DNA from: Ancylostoma caninum
Lineage: Eukaryota; Nematoda; Chromadorea; Rhabditida; Ancylostomatidae
Assembly (NCBI GenBank): GCA_037903475.1
Contig: JBAJFG010000012.1
Location: 186,001 to 250,000 of the forward strand
Length of the DNA: 64,000 nt
Direction of reading: 5' to 3'
Shown: positions 58,098-64,000 of the stretch, piece by piece
How the letters are laid out: the number at the start of each line of letters is the position of its first letter
How positions within the stretch are numbered: position 1 is the first letter of the stretch
Notes under the pieces: generated by a model
Databases searched by the model: none
The model's input: only the letters and a program-made list of their open reading frames with translations
Told to the model about the DNA's origin: nothing
Program-made: the position numbers and the translations under genes

Positions 58098-58562
58098 GAT
58101 GAGGTTGAAGGCACTGTCCCACCTCAGGATCGCTTCTAAGATTTGCATACGAGAAGAATCCCCAGAAGCTGCTGACCGATATACGTGATTTCGTGCAGAA
58201 TTGTCAAAAAGCCCGATTTTTAAAGCCCTTAGGTGGAGCGTTGAGGCGGGACCAAGGCGCGAAGACATGCTTTCTGAATAGTGTACTCCTTCACATTCTG
58301 AGAAATCTCGTGCGCCTCGTGAAAGTTACGCATCACCCACTACCTCAAAGCGTAAAAAGTGCGGCCCATGTGCGAACGGCAAAAAAGTGCATGGTGTGGG
58401 AACCCCGTAGTCTCGGTTTGGCTCCGCCCACAATCTCGTAGAGATATATGTCCGAAAACGGGGTTTTCGGCAGTTTTGCCCGGAACCACGTATATCATTT
58501 CAATCAGGAGCTTCTGGAGATTCTCTACACATAAAAATTTCAGAAACATTTTCGAGGTGTTG
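58098..58562. repeat. Foldback repeat family A, complete element
   Basis: The left arm begins cacctcaggatcgcttcta and includes ccccagaagctgctgacc then gatatacgtg; the right arm includes the inverse cacgtatatc, then ggagcttctggagattctc, and ends ttcgaggtg. A central aacggggttttcggcagtt is shared with the other copies. The element is about 465 bp with no coding. Confidence 0.65.
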
Positions 58563-58569
58563 TAATGTT

Positions 58570-61500
58570 TGCAAGACAGCTTATTATACGGACATGGTGA
58601 TCTGACATGATCAGAAAACCCACCTGTTGCTATCATTTGAAGGTCAATCTTTCGAAGCTGTTCTATGCAGCTTAAAAATGCGAATCCAGGGTCTCCTTCT
58701 CTTGAGCACAGGGGAGGGGGGGGAATTTAGTGTTTGCCGGTTTGGGAGTGGAATAGGACTCTGATATATTTCTGTGCAATCAGATATCTACATAGTGTTG
58801 TGCTTTGCACGATATGAGAAACAAACTTGCACAACATGTGTTTCAACATCACATAGTACTCGTATTACAACACCGATGAGTACTCGTTATGCTAACCCAA
58901 CACTTTCTTCGAGCGAACATGACATCTTTCGTGGTATTTATAGAACAGTCTGCCATGTACTATGCCAAAATGTTTTCATTCAACTGATTTATTCATTTTC
59001 TCACTATAATAGAGTGTTGTTCATGTTATAGAGCTGTCTTCTGTAGCTTCCTTAGAATTATAGTCGTGTGTTTGAGGGGTAAACATCCAAAACCACACAG
59101 TGAGGAGATTTTGTAAGTGGAAATCAGTCAATCGGGTCACCACTTCCCCTCCAAAAATCACCTACCGTTTTTTGTTACTATTACATCTTTGTATCAATCT
59201 TTATTGTGACCCTGCTGAGTGTTAGTTTATTTGGTGGATACTGTTCTTCTAGATCTATCCTCTCTGTATACTTCAGTCATCCTGAGTGTTTATCTTCTGC
59301 AAGCCACTCTCTCCGATTCTGATTCTCTTCCCATTTCCTGTCTCTGAAAAATGTCCCATCTTCGTGAAGCAGAGTAATGGTCCAAAATAATAAATGTTGT
59401 TGGTTAGGTCGTGCCAGGCCCTGAGGAGATATATCGACATCAGTTGTGATTTGCAGCACCTAATTTGACGTGGTTATTCATTGTTGATCTGCAAAAGCTC
59501 TCTGTTGATATTTTATTGCAGTTAACGTTCAGTATGTAGTGATGTGGATGTTCGGCCAGGTCTTTCAAAACTTTTCTTCAACTCTGCAAACATTGAATTT
59601 CTTTACTTTTGAGCTTGGTTAATGTTCACAAAGTTTTTGTGAGGGTGGCTGTCATCTAAATCACAAATAGCGCTAGTTTATTTTCTCGTGGTTAGCAGGT
59701 ATGTAAGTTTCAAGCTCCATGAGTATACGGGACTGCTTCAGTGCTACTTTTCATCACTTCCACTGCTACAATACTGCTTCTAACCCTTGCAAAAAGGACG
59801 CGCGCGACGCACTAATACGTCGCAAAGCGTCTCCGCTTCGTAATTTTCTTAGAAATAAGAATATCCAATTTTTCTGAATATATGGATTCTCTGTACTACA
59901 ACGGATCGAATGATTCATGAGTTTTTCAATATTGTTCTCTATACCGGTCGAAAACATCACCACAATTTAAGCAGACTTCCTTGTACCTGACCGTCTCAAT
60001 CCAGAATACCATATTTTTAATCCAAAAAAAATCCAAAATACTAAATCTTCAATAGTATTTTCTGCAGAGTAAAGAGCACGATGTTGTGAAAGTTCATATA
60101 TCATAAGATTCGCCATGAAATGTACAATTTAGCCTTTCAAGAAAAGTTGGTATTGGTTTCACTGTGGGGATGCTATGAAAGAGCGACGCCTTGCGACTGT
60201 TTAACACATCGCGCGCGTCCTTTTTTGCAAAGATTTGGAGCAGTATTGTACAATAATTAATTCCCTACAAATACGAAACAAGTCCAACCACATATTTTCC
60301 AGCTTCCTAGTTTATTTTCTAGCTGTTTATTTTCCAGCTTCCTTGTTTCAGGAAGACTCTTTTCACATGCTGCGAGCCTAGCCTTCACAGCATTTGGCAT
60401 TCTAGGCTTGTTAGCTCTAACTGGAATGCGAGGAAAGAAAGCATGACACTAATTATAGTATCACGTGTATGTGTATACATTTAAAGAGCATTCGATAGGA
60501 TTAACATCCAGGCATCCAAAAAATGTAAATTGGCATCTTCACCCCAGCTCCCTGCCTCCACAGCGCTGATGTCATATCGACAAAAACACTTCACCATGGG
60601 ATTAACTAGCCATTTCCTGACTTCATTTTGTTCCTGCTTGCATTATTTTGCAGCCGTGCAGAGCCCAGACTGCCCTCATTTGTCAAGGGTACACATTCTT
60701 AACTATGTCTTTCTCCAATGAACAGGCGGATTCTCCCATGATGACCTATTGTTTGTCAAATTTTTCTATTAATAAGCAAGTGTATTTCACGGAAGATTCG
60801 GGTTGTCTAGACATTCTGCATAAGCAGGATAACAGCTGATGCGGGGTTCCACTAAAAATGAAGAAAAAACGTGAAATATGTTTATAGCTTCACGGGTTTA
60901 ATAATCTGCGAAGCATCAGGGTGTCCATCGAAAGCTAGTCTCAGCAGCTTTGCTAGTGGTTGGTTTGAACGCGCCGAGCTGCTGTTGAATATAGTATTAT
61001 TTCCGGTTGGAGTTTTGTCCATGTCTTATCCGTATGATAAAACACAACAATTCGAACAAAGCATTCGAATGTTCGACAATTTTTTCTTCAGATTTGCTTT
61101 GAAGTGCATCACTCTCGAAAAAAATTCCATTTCCAAGCCTGGTGTTTCTGTAATATTATAGAATGTGTGTAATTTATTGCCCACATGCTCCACCACGCTG
61201 AGCTGTCCTCCTCTCTCTAGCAGAATGATATTCGTCATGTTAACGGTAGCATAGGCTGGATTCTCGCCTTTTTCCGAAGTTATTTTTAACCTGTGCCGGG
61301 TCTGATTTGATCTACGTTTAGATTTTTAGCGTTATCTTTCCAGTGGATTTAGTACTATTGAGGTGCTCCGTAAGTTAAGATGGTGAATGTTCCTTCCTTG
61401 TGTTAGCCTACAATATGTTTATATTTTGAAAAAAAAAACCGCAAGCTTTTGACATAGTTATGGAAAGTGTAATACAATGAGTTAGTTTTTCCCAATCACA

Positions 61501-61839
61501 AACTACTTTCGAATGTGAACGCACAAAGGCAATAAATAAAGAAAAATAAAGTAGCCAAATTATTCAAACCAGCCTGATCGTCCGGCTAACGCCGGACTCT
61601 CAGGCTTCTTTTCGTGCTCGCTTCGCTCGCATATTCTTATTGTCAGATAAGATTAGTACAGGTGAATGAACAGACACTATCCACAGAGAAGTATTCTTTA
61701 CCGCGGTTCATGGAATTATTGACCCACTATGGACAGCTCCTTTCCAACAATTTGTGGTAACACAATTCGGTTCGCTGTTGTGGACATTAATAGTAAAAAT
61801 TTTCTGAGTAAGTGCAAACGTGGATTGGACGTGAACACA
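58570..61839. other. Unassigned region
   Basis: Besides the MITE at 59768-60249, only AT-rich DNA with short frames is seen. A short stretch near 59400 (ttggttaggtcgtgccaggc) resembles one near 18190 in the GYF intron. A tract at 61540-61640 (ccggctaacgccggactctc) forms a small GC hairpin. Confidence 0.5.
59768..60249. mobile_element. MITE with acaatactgct terminal inverted repeats
   Basis: The left arm starts acaatactgcttctaaccc and continues tgcaaaaaggacgcgcgcga; the right arm is its diverged inverse (tcgcgcgcgtccttttttgc, ending cagtattgt). The arms are about 60 bp, the total is 482 bp, and no coding is present. Confidence 0.75.
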
Positions 61840-62230
61840 GGTTCACCCTTATCTCACTGTTGGGACCTGTCTCCAGAGGCTCCTCCACTTTTGAACGCCT
61901 GTACACCCTTATCACGCCGTTGGACCCGACTCCAGGCGTTTGCCCACTTTTGGACGCTGGCGCACCCTTATCACACCGTGGGACCCGACTCCAGACGTCT
62001 CCTCGCTTTTGGACGCCGGCGCACCCACATCACACCGTTGGACCCGACCTCAGTCGTTTCTCCATTTTCTAAACGCCGGCGCACCCTAATCACGCCGTTG
62101 GACCCGACTCCAGACATTTTCTCGCTTTTGGACGCCGGCGCATCCTTATCACACCGTCGGACCCAACTCCAGACGTTTCCCCATTTTCTAAACGCCGGCG
62201 CACCCCTATAACAGCGCTGGACCCGTTTTC
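61840..62230 (+). repeat. 59/60-bp minisatellite array
   Basis: About 6.5 units of 59-60 bp contain gacgccggcgcacccttatc then accgttggacccgactccag. The later units alternate between a cgcttttgg and a cattttctaaa variant, implying a 119-bp dimer as the higher-order unit. A stray unit lies at 18640-18735. The 160-codon frame across the array is a by-product of the repeat. Confidence 0.88.
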
Positions 62231-62634
62231 CCCACCTATGGGCGCTGGCGCATCACTCCCATTGCTGTTCTCCCTCCTACGGCAACTCTTCCTCTACCGG
62301 GCGCCGATGCACCTCTGACTAGCTCTACGCTGGTTTCATGTCACCTTCTCCACCATCTATGCGGGCGCAACCCCCATCCGTGTCATCCCTCGTCCGCCTG
62401 GTTCCTCCTCTTCGTTATAAAACTGACCTGCCCGTTTCTTTCCTTTTATACGGTCATAGGCCTATCTCACTCATTCCGACCATGTTGAAAACAACCGTCG
62501 GCCATTAACATGTCTGAACATGACAAACCTGGCCCAAAACACCTTTAAATCAAGGTAAAAAACAAAATTTGCAACTTTACATAACTCGATGCGCTGAACA
62601 CGATGGTGTCGGTAGTTTTTGACGACAATGGCTG

Positions 62635-62868
<234 letters not shown>

Positions 62869-62984
62869 TACAAATTTGATGCAAAACCCTAGAAAAAACC
62901 CACAATTTTCTCAATCCCATGCCGAACCCGTTAATATCGATGCAAAACACGATTTCCACGTTTCCTGATAATCTAGAACAACAA

Positions 62985-63573
62985 AAGTGCATAAAAAATT
63001 GCTCACTAAATGCAGAAAAAATGTAGTGGTGAATAGGAGCGAGAATTGCACTTTGGACACCTTACAGCAGAATTTTCCAGATCTGAAAAAACGGCAGGCA
63101 TGTAGTCGCACTTTTGAGAAACAACTGTTCAAAAACGAAAAAAAGAAAAGTTTGGAGACGAAATAAAGAACTGAAAAAATAAAAGAATATGAGGGATATC
63201 ACTGACAGCATTGCAAATTAATTTACTGCGAGTTCTCCGGTTTTTGTAAAGAAATTGTGAAGTTCAGATATGTTAATCACACATGAACAAGTGACCTCTG
63301 GAAAACTCACGGTACAGTCATTTGCAATGATGTCAGTGATAGCCCTCATACTCTTGTTTCTCTTTCTCTTTCATTTCTCTATCTTCGTCGTCTTCGTCTC
63401 TAATCTTTTCTTTTTTTACATGTCTGGACAATAGTTTTTGAGTGCTGTGATTACCTGCAGTTTTTTGAGATCTGGAAAATTCTGCTGCTTATGTCCAGAG
63501 TGTAATTGTCGCTCCTATTCACCACAACATTTTCTTTTGCATTCGTTGAGCAATTTTTATGCACTTTCGTTGA
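62985..63573. mobile_element. Large foldback element next to the CA repeat
   Basis: Outer arms of about 110 bp (left: ggtgaataggagcgagaatt, cagaattttccagatctgaa; right: the inverses ttcaccacaacattttc, gagatctggaaaattctgct) enclose an inner pair, atgagggatatcactgacag and ctgtc/atgtcagtgatagccctcat. No coding is present; it fits a MITE that folds over most of its length. Confidence 0.75.
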
Positions 63574-63665
63574 CGTTAGTCGTTTCCCACGGAGGCGGAT
63601 AGAGTACTGTGCACAATTTTCTGCAAGTTATAAAAGCTGACATTGAGGTTTGGATCATTAGAAAT

Positions 63666-63965
63666 TATCAAATTTTTCAAATATATAAGATTATTTCTAA
63701 TTTTTTCAAACAGCAGTAATGATTTCATATGTATGATTTAAAAAAAAAACATGGGGAGGTACCAGTGGCGATCGCACACGTTGCCTGCGGAGCGTGGAAA
63801 TTTTTCAAATATGTAAGATTAATATTAATTTTTCAATAGAATGGCTGGATTGAAAATTTTAGGGTTTGAAATGTCCTAGAATATTCCATGATTTCGTGTG
63901 TATGGATAAAACATCGGAAGGTACCAGCGGCGGTTGCCGACGTTGCCTGCAGGGCGAGAGACAGA
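63666..63965 (+). repeat. Direct repeat pair of ~140 bp at the window end
   Basis: Two diverged copies each run from atttttcaaatat then taagatta to ggtaccag then cgttgcctgc, starting near 63670 and 63810. The second may continue past the window. Confidence 0.6.
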
Positions 63966-64000
63966 GGGGTTTGTTGTAGACTCAGAGAGTCAAAATTCAA

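Noticed and set aside
57714..58139. 141-codon frame with hydrophobic start
   Set aside because: The start is a simple ttctttct tract and the end runs into foldback family A, so the frame is not conserved coding sequence.
61729..62211. 160-codon frame across the minisatellite
   Set aside because: The peptide repeats with the 59/60-bp DNA unit and no flanking gene structure exists.

Overview
The window is eukaryotic and looks like a parasitic, hookworm-like (strongylid) nematode. Introns follow nematode consensus (short ttttcag acceptors, gtaag/gtgag donors, sizes from about 50 bp to 3 kb), exons are small, the AT-rich intergenic DNA is crowded with fold-back and Tc1/mariner elements, and the three recognisable genes fit metazoan families. 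The species assignment is inference; no species-diagnostic sequence (for example a spliced-leader gene) was found.

Layout. (1) 1-4805, plus strand: the 3' two-thirds of an organic anion transporter (OATP/SLCO), 12 exons rebuilt with every splice phase agreeing, including a Kazal-like extracellular loop split over three exons. (2) 4806-10148: intergenic DNA with fold-back MITEs, a perfect 36-bp hairpin beside a hammerhead-ribozyme-like core, and dispersed repeats. (3) 10215-15146, plus: a complete seven-exon CCDC97 (DUF2052) homologue of 283 aa. (4) 15396-about 24279, plus: a GYF-domain protein of the SMY2/GIGYF type starting only 249 bp after the CCDC97 stop, so the pair may be a nematode operon. 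Its introns carry a hairpin element, a stray minisatellite copy and a dead mariner whose target-site duplication ends 14 bp before a coding exon. (5) 24.3-64 kb: mostly repeats, with a mariner MITE, a Tc1/mariner-like transposase pseudogene, several terminal-inverted-repeat elements, a 59/60-bp minisatellite and a 224-bp CA microsatellite. The only hints of genes are three small phase-compatible exons near 41 kb and some unassigned cysteine-rich or open fragments.

The three genes have different jobs: membrane transport, a splicing-associated factor, and a translation/mRNA-decay adaptor type. Only the CCDC97-GYF pair shows positional linkage. Nothing here amounts to a clearly new multi-gene system. 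The items most worth checking are the possible CCDC97-GYF operon, the mariner beside the GYF exon, the fold-back repeat families shared across the window, and the candidate gene at 41 kb.
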